NCBI GenBank assembly: GCA_028284565.1
Contig: JANQRM010000047.1
Span: 1 to 29,176 of the forward strand
DNA length: 29,176 bases
Direction of reading: 5' to 3'
From: Anaerolineae bacterium
GTDB taxonomy: Bacteria > Chloroflexota > Anaerolineae > Aggregatilineales > Phototrophicaceae
Shown here: positions 16,676 through 25,051 of the stretch, piece by piece
How positions within the stretch are numbered: position 1 is the first letter of the stretch
How the letters are laid out: every line of letters starts with the position of its first letter
Notes under the pieces: generated by a model
Told to the model about the DNA's origin: nothing
What the model saw: only the letters and a program-made list of their open reading frames with translations
The model's database searches: none
Position numbers and translations under genes: made by a program

Positions 16676-17956
16676 CTAGGGGCAACCACCCTTTTCAAGG
16701 ATGTAGTCTGTACCTTCTGAGCGCGAGTTATCATTCTCATTGGATTCAGCAATCTGATTGTCGATGTCCAATGTCGCTTGAATGCGTTGCAACTCGCTAT
16801 GATTGACTGAGACCGTGATAAATGCACTCACCGTGATTTGTTGTCCGGGACCAACCACATCAAAGACAGTAAAAGTCGTCTCAATTTCTGCACCTGAGCT
16901 TGCCAGAATAGCGGCGACCTTAATGCGTCCGCCACTGGTTGTGGCTTGTGTTCCATTGTTAATCAATGTCACTTGAATTTCCGAGCTTTGTCCACAAGTC
17001 AAGGGATGTGGGTCGATTGCGACATTGACCACAGCCAAGTTCACTTGAGATGGCGGTGTAGTAGGTGCGGCAGTCGGTGGAATTGGTGTTGCTGTGGGTG
17101 GTTGCGGTGTCGGGGGTCCCACATCAACAGGTAGTGAGGCGGTATTGCCAGTGACCTCAATCAACTGCCCCCAAATCCATGCCTCAGCATTGTAGTAGCG
17201 GATTTTGTACCAATCACCCGTTGGATTGATACCTAGTATCTCGGCGGTTGCATTGGCGGCAAGGCTACCAACTGGAGGGTTGAAGACGGTTCCGGGTCCC
17301 GGACGGACATTTGCCCCAGTCAATACTCGTGCAGTCGGGACATCCGGTGTCGCGGAAGCTGGTACAGGCGTATTGCTGGGTACTGCGGTGGGCTGAGGCG
17401 GGTTGATCGGCGCAGGTGGATTCGTGGGTGCAGGCGGGTTTGTGGGTTGCGTATTTTGCGTTGTATTGCCTGTTGTCCCTCCAGCTGTATCTGCTGTTGG
17501 GACAGCCGTATTCGTTGTGTTATTGGGTTGCGCCACAACCTGCACAGTCACGCTATTTGAGCCGGTTTCGCCTGTAGACCGTTGCGCTTGCACCCCAATC
17601 TGATATTCACCTACATTTGCGGTTGTCCAGCTTTGAGTAATGGTGAAGGTTGCCGCGCCTGATGCGTTGGGTTGTTGTGCTGTCCCAACAGCTTCTCCAT
17701 TAATCATTACAGTGACACTCGCAATATCAGGTCCTGCATTGTCAATGCGCGCCATAATGTTGACAGATGTGCCTTGCAAAAAGGAGGCATTGGGTAATGG
17801 CGACGATATGGTTATGGCGGGTGCGCCTTCGATATTGGTCGTGCCAGTCCCACCATCACCAGAGTCCGTTAAGGTACACGCGGAAGCAATAATCAAGACT
17901 GCGATAAAGATGAGTCCTCGCCAGCGTGAGAAAGGGCGAGTCAAAGAATAAGCCAT
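16676..17956 (-). CDS. lipoprotein with Ig-like, bacterial SH3 and CARDB domains
   Basis: The 426-residue exported protein has an N-terminal signal with lipobox LIIASAC, and the lipidated residue would be Cys27. Residues about 45-142 form an Ig/cadherin-like beta domain (ITISSPLPNASFLQGTSVNI). A Pro/Thr/Asn-rich linker runs to 208. An SH3b domain follows (about 209-268: GANVRPGPGTVFN, GDWYKIRY, AWIWGQL). After a second PT-rich linker comes a CARDB domain (about 306-415: LAVVNVAIDPHPLTCGQSSEIQVTLINNG...ESNENDN). Such proteins sit on the outer face of the membrane and bind cell-wall or other surface ligands; no enzyme domain is seen. GGAGA lies six bases before the ATG. It is monocistronic, converging on the thioredoxin-like gene. 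Confidence 0.92.
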   Translation of the reverse strand: MAYSLTRPFSRWRGLIFIAVLIIASACTLTDSGDGGTGTTNIEGAPAITISSPLPNASFLQGTSVNIMARIDNAGPDIASVTVMINGEAVGTAQQPNASGAATFTITQSWTTANVGEYQIGVQAQRSTGETGSNSVTVQVVAQPNNTTNTAVPTADTAGGTTGNTTQNTQPTNPPAPTNPPAPINPPQPTAVPSNTPVPASATPDVPTARVLTGANVRPGPGTVFNPPVGSLAANATAEILGINPTGDWYKIRYYNAEAWIWGQLIEVTGNTASLPVDVGPPTPQPPTATPIPPTAAPTTPPSQVNLAVVNVAIDPHPLTCGQSSEIQVTLINNGTQATTSGGRIKVAAILASSGAEIETTFTVFDVVGPGQQITVSAFITVSVNHSELQRIQATLDIDNQIAESNENDNSRSEGTDYILEKGGCP

Positions 17957-18073
17957 TTTGGGGTCTCCTAATTGCTAAAGGTCTATTTCTACAGAGCCAT
18001 CGTGTAGTATTCTATCGAAAATCGCGTGGGCTTCAACCTACGCTCTGACAACGCTCATTTAGGAGACTTTTTA

Positions 18074-18466
18074 ATGACACAACGGCGAAATATTGGTTCT
18101 GGGACGGAATGGGAAGCGTTTGTGGGCTATTCTCGCGCGGTTCGAGTGGGAAATCGGGTAGATGTCGCTGGAACTGTGGCGGTAGATGAGGATGGGCATG
18201 TGGTTGGTGTTGGTGATATGTATGCTCAGACGAAGTATATATTGGAGAAGGTTGGACAGGCATTGGAAGAGGCTGGTGCCTCCTTTGCTGATGTGGTGCG
18301 GACGCGGATGTTTGTGACCAACATTTCCTTATGGAAGGAAGCTGGACGCGCTCACGGTGAGGTCTTTGGGGACATCCGTCCAGTGGCGACGATGGTAGAA
18401 GTTACCGCTTTGATTCATCCAGATCATCTGATTGAGATTGAAGTTGAGGCAATGGTCTCCAAATAA
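18074..18466 (+). CDS. RidA/YjgF-family protein (second copy)
   Basis: The 130-residue RidA-fold protein has YSRAVRVGNRVDVAGTVAVD, QTKYILEKVGQALEEAGA, VVRTRMFVTNI and HLIEIEVEAMV. The ATG at 18074 is preceded by AGGAG (18061-18065) at ideal spacing; the GTG at 18026 has no such site and would add a non-homologous leader. Aligning RPVATMVEV with E. coli RidA PARSCVEV puts Ala at the substrate-binding Arg105 position, so it belongs to a non-archetypal Rid subgroup that probably lacks imine deaminase activity. It is not close in sequence to the RidA-like protein at 4850. It stands alone, with a palindromic repeat just after its stop; the function is unknown. Confidence 0.88.
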   Translation: MTQRRNIGSGTEWEAFVGYSRAVRVGNRVDVAGTVAVDEDGHVVGVGDMYAQTKYILEKVGQALEEAGASFADVVRTRMFVTNISLWKEAGRAHGEVFGDIRPVATMVEVTALIHPDHLIEIEVEAMVSK

Positions 18467-18470
18467 AAGT

Positions 18471-18498
18471 ATATGGGCGGACAGCTGTCCACCCTTAC
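18471..18498. repeat. imperfect palindrome after the RidA-like gene (dispersed repeat, copy 2)
   Basis: GGGCGGACAGCTGTCCACCC (18475-18494) pairs with one mismatch and is followed by TTAC. It shares the ACAGCTGT centre and the CCCTTAC right end with the palindrome after phnE. It starts 5 bp after a stop codon, between convergent genes. Confidence 0.6.
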
Positions 18499-18515
18499 CT
18501 ACATTGTGCTTCCAC

Positions 18516-19574
18516 TTACTGGCTGAGGAGGCGGTTGCGGGCTTCGAGTGCTGGGGCAAAGTTGGGATTGAACTGGAGGGCGGCGTTGTAGTTTTCGAGT
18601 GCCATCTCGATTTCCCCACGTCCTTCGCGTGCCAGACCGAGATAGTAGCGCGTTTCTTCGACAAAGTGTCCGCCACCGTCGTTTTGATTGGCGCGGACAA
18701 GCACCATCATGTCATCGTAGCGTCCCACGTTGTAATAGGCTTCAAAGGGACCAAACTGATACCACATCATCCGCCAAGGGAGTTGGAGATTACGCGCTTG
18801 GTCGTAGGCGATGGAGGCTTCTTCGTACATGCCGAGTTCGACGAAGTTTGTCCCCATATTGAACCAAGCGAATTTGTCGCTGGGGTCTTCAGTAGCTTCA
18901 GCACGGGCGAGTTCGAGCGCGTTAACGGCGTTTTGCCACTCATCGGCATCATCACCCAAGATGGCATTCAGTTCTTCTAGGCGGTCTGAGGTGTAGAGGA
19001 CGATGTAGGTGTAGTTGAAGTGTTGCCAGAAAGTCTGAATCTCATTGTAGCCATAGTTGTAGTTGGGTCCGAGATAGCTGTCTTGGGTTGTGAAGACTCC
19101 GACACTGTCGTCATAGCCACTGATGAGGAGGTAGTGTCCCATCCAGCCGAGTCTATCGGGTTCGGGGTCATAACCTGCTTCGATAATGACTGGGAAGTTG
19201 TTGGCGATAAGACGTTTAACGAGTTCCATATCGCCACCCATCCGCGCCAGTGCATAGACGGGGAGTTCAGGCACTTGGGTATTGACGAATTCTGCCATCT
19301 GCCACGGACTGACGTTCTTATCTTCATAGTGGGGCTTGAGCCACGTAGCCGCGCGTGTTTGATTCTCTGAATAACCAAAGAAAGTGAGCGCATTGGTGAG
19401 TGTGGCGGGTCCACAATTGTTCCAGCCTTGATATTCATGTCTCACGCCTGCCAGTTGATAGGCAACCGGAATGGGGGGTAGGTCTTCGGTGTTTGCGTCG
19501 TCTTGCGCCATGATGATACTGGTCGTGAGTGACGCGATGACAATAAGTAGTCCGATCCAAAGGATGCGTTTCAT
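18516..19574 (-). CDS. exported C39-like cysteine peptidase with TPR repeats
   Basis: The 352-residue protein has a signal peptide (MKRILWIGLLIVIASLTTS, cleavage near AQ at 23-24). A C39-type papain-fold domain follows: WNNCGPATLTNAL with Cys54, then GWMGHYLLISGYDD with His147 and TQDSYLG with Asp165. C-terminal TPR-like helices run from about 245 to the end (DKFAWFNMGTNFVELGMYEEASIAYDQA, YYLGLAREGRGEIEMALENYNAALQFNPNFAPALEA). I chose the ATG at 19574, with GAGG about seven bases upstream; the frame is open to 19712, but the extra 46 residues precede an obvious signal peptide. It acts outside the membrane. Bacteriocin-leader cleavage is unlikely because no ABC transporter is fused or nearby. 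Cell-wall peptide or protein hydrolysis is more plausible, but the substrate is unknown. Confidence 0.88.
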   Translation of the reverse strand: MKRILWIGLLIVIASLTTSIIMAQDDANTEDLPPIPVAYQLAGVRHEYQGWNNCGPATLTNALTFFGYSENQTRAATWLKPHYEDKNVSPWQMAEFVNTQVPELPVYALARMGGDMELVKRLIANNFPVIIEAGYDPEPDRLGWMGHYLLISGYDDSVGVFTTQDSYLGPNYNYGYNEIQTFWQHFNYTYIVLYTSDRLEELNAILGDDADEWQNAVNALELARAEATEDPSDKFAWFNMGTNFVELGMYEEASIAYDQARNLQLPWRMMWYQFGPFEAYYNVGRYDDMMVLVRANQNDGGGHFVEETRYYLGLAREGRGEIEMALENYNAALQFNPNFAPALEARNRLLSQ

Positions 19575-19742
19575 ATGATGCCTCATGTTGATGTCTGCTT
19601 TTGCTTCATTATAGTCGGTTCTCATTTGTCCTGACATTCCGAAAGGCGGTCTGTTACCTGACGCTTGCCTGACGGAATTTAGCATTTCAGCTAGCATTTC
19701 AGTTTTCCACATCGTTTAATAGAAAGGATTAGACTAATTTTT

Positions 19743-19792
19743 GCGGGCGGGGCATGTTGCCTAGAAACTAACACAAGTGCCATCGCCCCTAC
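19743..19792. repeat. degenerate inverted repeat (possible third copy of the GTA-GGGCG family)
   Basis: The left arm GCGGGCGGGGCATG and right arm TGCCATCGCCCCTAC pair imperfectly around a loop of about 20 bp. The right arm resembles the GTACGCCCTTAC arm of the palindrome after phnE. The assignment to that family is tentative. Confidence 0.35.
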
Positions 19793-19956
19793 GAGCTGAT
19801 AATTATTTTTCAATAGTGCTTCTTTGAGTTCATGTTCATTTCGGATTGATTGTGGTCTAAATTAGTTGCGTTTTGATTACAGTGATCTTGGATAGTACTG
19901 TTTGCATTGGGTTTGTGTTTTATATGCCGTTAGGTTTCCCGTCGTGCGGATGAACT

Positions 19957-20140
19957 ATGTTTTCGATGGTTGGCAGGCGTGTTCCCGTTGTGGCGACGGA
20001 TAAAGTTGGAATATGGTTTGAAATTGATTTCCTTTCGTTTTTACCGCCGGCGGTAGGATATATGTTTTCGGCGGTTGACAAGGGCGTTCCCGCTGTGTGG
20101 CGGTTAAAGGTTGGAAAGAGATTTCAGATGACAGATTTTA
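19957..20140. repeat. two degenerate tandem copies, 105-bp period
   Basis: The copies begin ATGTTTTCGATGGTTG (19957) and ATGTTTTCGGCGGTTG (20062). They stay alignable for about 75 bp (GTTCCCG..GTGTGG, AAAGTTGGAA, GAAATTGATTT versus CAGATGACAGATTTT). The period is a multiple of three and one frame is open for 84 codons (19957-20211), but there is no ribosome binding site and no known domain, so I do not call a gene. Confidence 0.55.
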
Positions 20141-20299
20141 GACATCAGATTGGTAGCGACTCGGTCAGTTGGCGTTTCAGCAGTCAGCAGGTTGGCATTC
20201 AGGATTGTTAAGGTGCAATGTAGCTTACATGGATGAGCTACCAGAAATGAAATATTGCATCTATATGGGCAAAGAATTTATCGTCTAGTATTTTTATCC

Positions 20300-20324
20300 C
20301 CTCCCTGTTTCGCAAGGAGGGAGG
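20300..20324. terminator. GC-rich hairpin, possible terminator or repeat
   Basis: CCTCCCT (20300-20306) pairs perfectly with AGGGAGG (20318-20324) around an 11-base loop, followed by CTTTGTT. On the minus strand the stem is followed by GGATAAAAA, with no T-run. No gene ends just upstream on either strand, so termination is only a possibility. Confidence 0.35.
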
Positions 20325-20458
20325 CTTTGTTACTATAAGCGACCACTTTAGAAGTAGATAAACTTATTGTATTCAGCGTATCACAAAATGAGGTGAATAT
20401 GGGATGCAAATGACTATGCATCTGTATCGGGATTGATTATTGTTGAGAAATTAGTGTA

Positions 20459-20486
20459 TTACATCCTCTTTTATTGCTCCTATAAT
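20459..20486 (+). promoter_or_regulatory. possible promoter of the LRR gene
   Basis: A perfect TATAAT at 20481-20486 lies 30 bp before the ATG, with TTACAT (weak -35) 16 bp upstream. The -10 box is convincing and the -35 is not. Confidence 0.4.
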
Positions 20487-20516
20487 ATAGACTATTGCTA
20501 GTTGTAGGATTCTGTT

Positions 20517-21641
20517 ATGCGAATCATTTCTTTATGTGTTATGTGGCTGATTGTAATGAGTTCCCCAATACTCGCACAGGACGACGATATATCTGTGAGC
20601 CAGATTGCACTTGAACGTATTGATGAAGCTAGGCAGACTAATAGTCGGTCATTAGATTTAAGGTATTTGGGCTTAGATGTCGTCCCAGCAGAAACATTTC
20701 AATTGACAAATTTACGATGGTTACAATTGGATGATAATGAACTAATAACCCTACCTGCCGAGATTGGTGAATTACAAAATCTAGAGGTTTTAGAAATATC
20801 AATCAATCAACTCACTACCTTGCCTAGTGAAATTGGACAACTCCACAATCTACAACGTCTCAATTTGGCTAGCAATAATTTAAGTAGTTTGCCTAATGAG
20901 ATTGGACAACTCCACAATTTGCAATGGTTGATGATCCCTAGAAATCAACTTACGAATTTACCACATGAACTTGGGCAATTAACCAACCTAATTCATTTAA
21001 CACTAAATCAAAATCACCTTGAAGATTTACCTGCCAAAATCGGACAACTCCATAATTTACAATTCCTCTACATTGATTCTAATAGGTTACATCATCTACC
21101 TCCCGAGATCGGGAGCTTAACAAAATTAGATGCATTGTCAATTTCTCAAAATCACCTTAAGGATTTACCATTTGAAATCGGGCAACTCCGCAATCTAAGG
21201 TGGATATCTTTGGGAGGTAATTCTCTTACAACCTTACCCTCAGCAATCGGTTCATTAGAGAAATTGTCTGTACTTGATGTCAACCATAATCGACTTGAAA
21301 ATATACCACCAGAAATCGGACAACTCCACAATCTTTGTCGACTTGATGTCCGTGTTAATCAATTAACACACCTTCCGACTGAAATTGGGCTACTCGATGA
21401 TAATCAATTCGCAGGTGAGCATTGTGGATTAGTAGTCTTAGGAAATCCTCTAGTTTCCCCACCAGAAGAGGTCATTACACACGGAACATCGGCGATACTG
21501 AATTATCTTCGTCATCAAGTTTGGTGGCATCTACAACAGCTAATCGTCGGAGGAGCTTCAATACTTGGGTTTTTATTACTTTTAGTTGTCGGAACTCGCT
21601 GGAATCAGCAACGGTCATTGGTCAAAAAGAAGCGGGGTTGA
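20517..21641 (+). CDS. exported, membrane-anchored leucine-rich-repeat protein
   Basis: The 374-residue protein has a signal peptide (about 1-20, ending SSPILAQ). It has ten regular 23-residue leucine-rich repeats of the form LxxLxLxxNxLxxLPxEIGQLxN (about residues 65-290), an N-terminal cap and a capping segment. One C-terminal membrane helix (about 343-361) ends in a basic KKKRG tail. The LPxEIGQL signature is the bacterial/plant PIRL-like LRR class and usually binds protein partners. The topology places the repeats outside the membrane. The gene is noticeably richer in A+T and TTA codons than its neighbours and follows a gene-poor tract, which hints at horizontal gain. TAGGA lies nine bases before the ATG. 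Ligand and role are unknown. Confidence 0.93.
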   Translation: MRIISLCVMWLIVMSSPILAQDDDISVSQIALERIDEARQTNSRSLDLRYLGLDVVPAETFQLTNLRWLQLDDNELITLPAEIGELQNLEVLEISINQLTTLPSEIGQLHNLQRLNLASNNLSSLPNEIGQLHNLQWLMIPRNQLTNLPHELGQLTNLIHLTLNQNHLEDLPAKIGQLHNLQFLYIDSNRLHHLPPEIGSLTKLDALSISQNHLKDLPFEIGQLRNLRWISLGGNSLTTLPSAIGSLEKLSVLDVNHNRLENIPPEIGQLHNLCRLDVRVNQLTHLPTEIGLLDDNQFAGEHCGLVVLGNPLVSPPEEVITHGTSAILNYLRHQVWWHLQQLIVGGASILGFLLLLVVGTRWNQQRSLVKKKRG

Positions 21642-21667
21642 TTGTTCTCAATACTCATATGAAATCA

Positions 21668-21697
21668 AAAGGGACAGGCGTGTGAGTCTGCCCCTTT
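21668..21697. terminator. hairpin 27 bp after the LRR gene
   Basis: AAAGGGACAG (21668-21677) pairs with CTGCCCCTTT (21688-21697) with one mismatch and a 10-base loop. It lies between convergent genes and would suit a terminator for the LRR gene, or a bidirectional one. The T-stretch after the stem is short in both directions. Confidence 0.5.
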
Positions 21698-21801
21698 GAA
21701 CTTGCATTGATGCTGCTGGCTAGGGTTTAGCCATCCATATCTTCACTGAGGTCTGCCAGATTTTGTTGATAGCTGGTGTCGTTAGATTTGCTATCTCTTG
21801 C

Positions 21802-24786
21802 TTACACTGAGGCAAGCTCAGGACTTACATCCCGTTGACGTTGGATAAACCGCCATAGCTCTCCTCCCCATAAGACGAAGGATGTACTGACAATTATGAG
21901 CAACCAATCTTGCCAAGTAAGAGGAACTGTCCTGAAAACTTCACCGCCTAATTGTACGAAGACAATTTGCCCGATAAATATGGTGATGGCAATGATAAGA
22001 AAGTTGCGATTTTCGGTAATACCTTGAAATGTCGACTCGTGTGAATTCAGCATTCGAGCGTTAAACATATTCCAGAACTGAAGCATGATGAAGACAGTGA
22101 AGAAGAACGACAAGTCATAGTCTGAGACCACATTATCTTGTTGAATACCTAGAATGAGGGCAATCAATATCACAACAAATATTGCTCCTACACCAAATAT
22201 TCGCTGGGACATGCCTTTATCCACAATGAAAGCATTGGGATCACGGGGCGGACGTTTCATTACCGACCAATGTGGGGGTTCTGTTGCTAAAGCAAGTGCG
22301 GCGAAGGTATCCATAATCAGGTTCACCCATAACATTTGTGTCACAGTTAAAGGGAACTCTACACCAATGAAGGGACCGAGAAAGGCAATTGCTAATGCGG
22401 CAACATTAATGGTCAATTGGAACTGAATAAAGCGTTGAATATTAGAATATAATGAACGCCCCCACATGATGGCATTCACGATACTCCCAAACGAATCGTC
22501 CAACAGAATAATGTCACTTGCCTCTTTTGCAACTGATGTGCCGACACGCCCCATTGCCAACCCGACGTCGGCGTAATTTAATGCAGGAGCATCATTTGTG
22601 CCATCTCCTGTGACTGCAACTACATTCTCGTTGTCTTGCTTCAAGAGGCGGACAAGTCGAAGTTTATCCATTGGTCGAGCACGAGATAGAATTCTGAGAT
22701 CCTTTGCGACATCACTGGCACGATCATCGTCTAATTCATTGAATTCTTTTCCAGTAATATGAAGATTATCTGATGAGTCTTCGTCTTTCCAAAGCCCGAT
22801 TTGGCGAGCGATCTCTTGAGCGGTTTGCGGGTTATCGCCTGTCACGACTTTGACATTTATGCCAGCTTCGTGGCAGGCTTGAATAGCTGGAAGCACTTCT
22901 TCACGGACAGGATCAGCAATAGCTACTGCACCAAGCCACACTAAGTCCTGGACAGACTCATCGTTTTCGAGTGCGAAATTATCCAGATTTGTATTGTTTT
23001 GATAGGCAAAGCCTAGGGTCCGCATGCCACGTTCTTGATATTGGACCAGTTCTTTTTCGATATCGGATTTCCGTCGATTAATATCTTGTAATTCCCCGTC
23101 GGCAAGTACAAAATTGCAACGGTCTAAAACAATCTCTGGGGCGCCTTTTACGTGCAAAATCGCTTTTTCGTTACCTTTTGATTTACCAAGAGTTGCCATA
23201 AATTTTCGATCATTTGAGAACGTAAGGCGACTTTCGATATCAAAATTTAGTCGACCAACATTGTAATCTACGCTTTGCTCATCAAGCCATAAGAGTAGCG
23301 CCCCTTCTGTGGGATTACCAAGTGGCTTCGCTTCTTTACTCTCCGTATATTCTAGATGTGCAGTGCTATTGACAGCAATGGATTCAGCAATCAGTTGCTC
23401 AAACTTCTTAGTCATTCCTTGACTGACAGATTGTCCATTCAGACAAGGAAAAACAACTTCACTGACGCGCATCTCATTGAGTGTCAACGTACCAGTCTTA
23501 TCTGAGCAAATCACTGTCGAGGCTCCAATCGTCTCGCAGGCATTCATACGTCTCACTAAATTGTTGGAAGCCGTCATTTTTCGCATGCTATACGCGAGAC
23601 TCAAGGTGACGCTCATTGCTAAACCTTCTGGAACTGCAACAACAATAATCGTGACCGCTATCATGAAAAAGCCTAGAAAGGCATGTCCAACCTCGGTTGG
23701 TAGCCACTCACTCGGCTGAAAGGTCAAGACTCCTAAGACATTGCCAATTATTAAACCAATGATAAAGACACCAACGCCTATTCCTATGATACGACCCCAT
23801 CCTCTGAGTGAGTTATCTTCGACCCACTCTGGACGTTCTCGCTCTCGCCCCATCAACTCATAAGCGTCATAAACAATGGTGAGCCAAACAGGACTTAATG
23901 CCACACTCACTCCTGCAACTAAAAAGCCCACAAAAAACCACTGAGAGCTTGTCAAACTCAGTTCGCCAGTGGCTAAACCGCGTAGCACCAGTGCTACAAA
24001 AATCATGAGAGCAACTACTAAACCAACAACACCGATCGCCTTGCTCAATCTATCGAGCTGACGATTTAGCGGCGTTTCATCTCCGGTTTCCATCGTGGTA
24101 GCTTCACGAAGAATTTCAGCGATATAGGTACCATCGCCCACCGCGCTTATCTCAATAATTCCATTTCCGTCAACGCACATCGTGCCACGGAAAACTTTAT
24201 TCAAGGGGAAAGTGGTCTCATCAGTGGAAGTCACTTCCTCCTCAAGCTCCTCCGTCTTAACTTTGGTAACGGGTATCGCTTCTCCAGTCAAACGAGCCTC
24301 ATTTATCTCTAGGGAAACGGCTTCCAATACCACTCCGTCAGCTGGAACTTCATCGCCCAACTCGAGAAGCACAATATCGCCCACCACTAAGTCTTTTCGT
24401 GGAACAACAGTCACATGTCCGTTGCGAATAACTTTGATCTGGACTTCTTCGTTGACTTGATTCAGAATTTCAAACTCTTGACTAGCACGATATTCATTCA
24501 CAAATGCCAAGGTGGTCGCTAATAGAATAGCAATAACAATTCCGATACCTTCGATAATCTGCCCATCAACAATTCCAACAGCGATCGCAATGGCGGCGGC
24601 AATTATGAGAATTCGAATCACGGGGTCGTCGAACTTCTCAAGAAACATCTTCCACCATGGGTCACGCTCTGGGGGAGTGATAATATTATTGCCATGCTTT
24701 TGTCGGCTGACTTCCACTTCAGCAGAAGTTAAGCCCTGATTACTCAGTGATTGTCGCGCTTTTTCTTCCACTTTCACTTCTTCCAT
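21802..24786 (-). CDS. PMCA-type calcium-transporting P-type ATPase (P2B-like)
   Basis: The 994-residue P-type ATPase has the actuator-domain motif LTGEAIP (about 166-172), PEGL in M4 (VAVPEGLAM, Glu387), and the phosphorylation site CSDKTGTLTLN with Asp429. The hinge TGDGTNDAPAL and the C-terminal membrane block (NLIMDTFAALALATEPP) follow. The VAVPEGLAMSVTLSLAYSMRKM and NACETIG segments match plasma-membrane Ca-ATPases better than SERCA. It should export Ca2+ from the cytoplasm. M3 and M4 are separated by about 75 extra residues with two added hydrophobic stretches (about 282-305 and 331-354). I chose the ATG at 24786, eight bases after GAGGAG, over the GTG at 24795 that overlaps that site. 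Confidence 0.95.
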   Translation of the reverse strand: MEEVKVEEKARQSLSNQGLTSAEVEVSRQKHGNNIITPPERDPWWKMFLEKFDDPVIRILIIAAAIAIAVGIVDGQIIEGIGIVIAILLATTLAFVNEYRASQEFEILNQVNEEVQIKVIRNGHVTVVPRKDLVVGDIVLLELGDEVPADGVVLEAVSLEINEARLTGEAIPVTKVKTEELEEEVTSTDETTFPLNKVFRGTMCVDGNGIIEISAVGDGTYIAEILREATTMETGDETPLNRQLDRLSKAIGVVGLVVALMIFVALVLRGLATGELSLTSSQWFFVGFLVAGVSVALSPVWLTIVYDAYELMGRERERPEWVEDNSLRGWGRIIGIGVGVFIIGLIIGNVLGVLTFQPSEWLPTEVGHAFLGFFMIAVTIIVVAVPEGLAMSVTLSLAYSMRKMTASNNLVRRMNACETIGASTVICSDKTGTLTLNEMRVSEVVFPCLNGQSVSQGMTKKFEQLIAESIAVNSTAHLEYTESKEAKPLGNPTEGALLLWLDEQSVDYNVGRLNFDIESRLTFSNDRKFMATLGKSKGNEKAILHVKGAPEIVLDRCNFVLADGELQDINRRKSDIEKELVQYQERGMRTLGFAYQNNTNLDNFALENDESVQDLVWLGAVAIADPVREEVLPAIQACHEAGINVKVVTGDNPQTAQEIARQIGLWKDEDSSDNLHITGKEFNELDDDRASDVAKDLRILSRARPMDKLRLVRLLKQDNENVVAVTGDGTNDAPALNYADVGLAMGRVGTSVAKEASDIILLDDSFGSIVNAIMWGRSLYSNIQRFIQFQLTINVAALAIAFLGPFIGVEFPLTVTQMLWVNLIMDTFAALALATEPPHWSVMKRPPRDPNAFIVDKGMSQRIFGVGAIFVVILIALILGIQQDNVVSDYDLSFFFTVFIMLQFWNMFNARMLNSHESTFQGITENRNFLIIAITIFIGQIVFVQLGGEVFRTVPLTWQDWLLIIVSTSFVLWGGELWRFIQRQRDVSPELASV

Positions 24787-24806
24787 TTGCGTCACTCCTC
24801 TTTATA

Positions 24807-24834
24807 ATTACATACTTCTATTTTGTAGATACAA
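24807..24834 (-). promoter_or_regulatory. possible promoter of the calcium ATPase gene
   Basis: On the minus strand, TTGTAT (24834-24829) and TGTAAT (24812-24807) are spaced by 16 bp, about 20 bp before the start codon. The -35 is one end of an 18-bp imperfect palindrome (24829-24846, arms ATACA/TGTAT) that could serve as an operator. Confidence 0.35.
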
Positions 24835-25051
24835 CATGTCATGTATCACATTACGATTGTCGCACTATCTAGAAATTTGTATAAGCTGATTATAGAAAAT
24901 TTGATGAACACAATACTATTTTCAATACCCTGAATTTTGGAATATACCCCACCTTTTTCCGATTTGCTTCGTTATATGATGTCGTTTTTTATCATCTCCA
25001 ATTATTGTCTTTTTATAGAGGAAACTGAGATACACTATCCGCATCAACCCA

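Larger units (their letters stand above)
19575..20516. other. gene-poor region of about 940 bp with palindromes and a degenerate tandem repeat
   Basis: No convincing gene is seen. The region holds an inverted-repeat-like element (19743-19792), a degenerate tandem repeat (19957-20140) with a 14-bp palindrome TACCGCCGGCGGTA (20042-20055) inside it, a GC hairpin (20300-20324), and the upstream region of the LRR gene. The first ~100 bp are the leader of the C39-TPR gene. It lies between divergent genes, and its last half is AT-rich. Confidence 0.6.

Noticed and set aside
18432..18980. 182-codon frame opposite the C39-TPR gene
   Set aside because: It is antisense to a well-supported gene with TPR and C39 motifs and has no ribosome binding site or domain of its own.
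19957..20211. 84-codon frame over the tandem repeat as a gene
   Set aside because: No ribosome binding site or known fold; the open frame follows from the repeat period.
20790..21400. Short direct repeats (GGACAACTCCACAATCT-like) that could suggest a CRISPR or tandem DNA array
   Set aside because: They are the coding repeats of the LRR protein (69-bp units in frame) without spacer structure.
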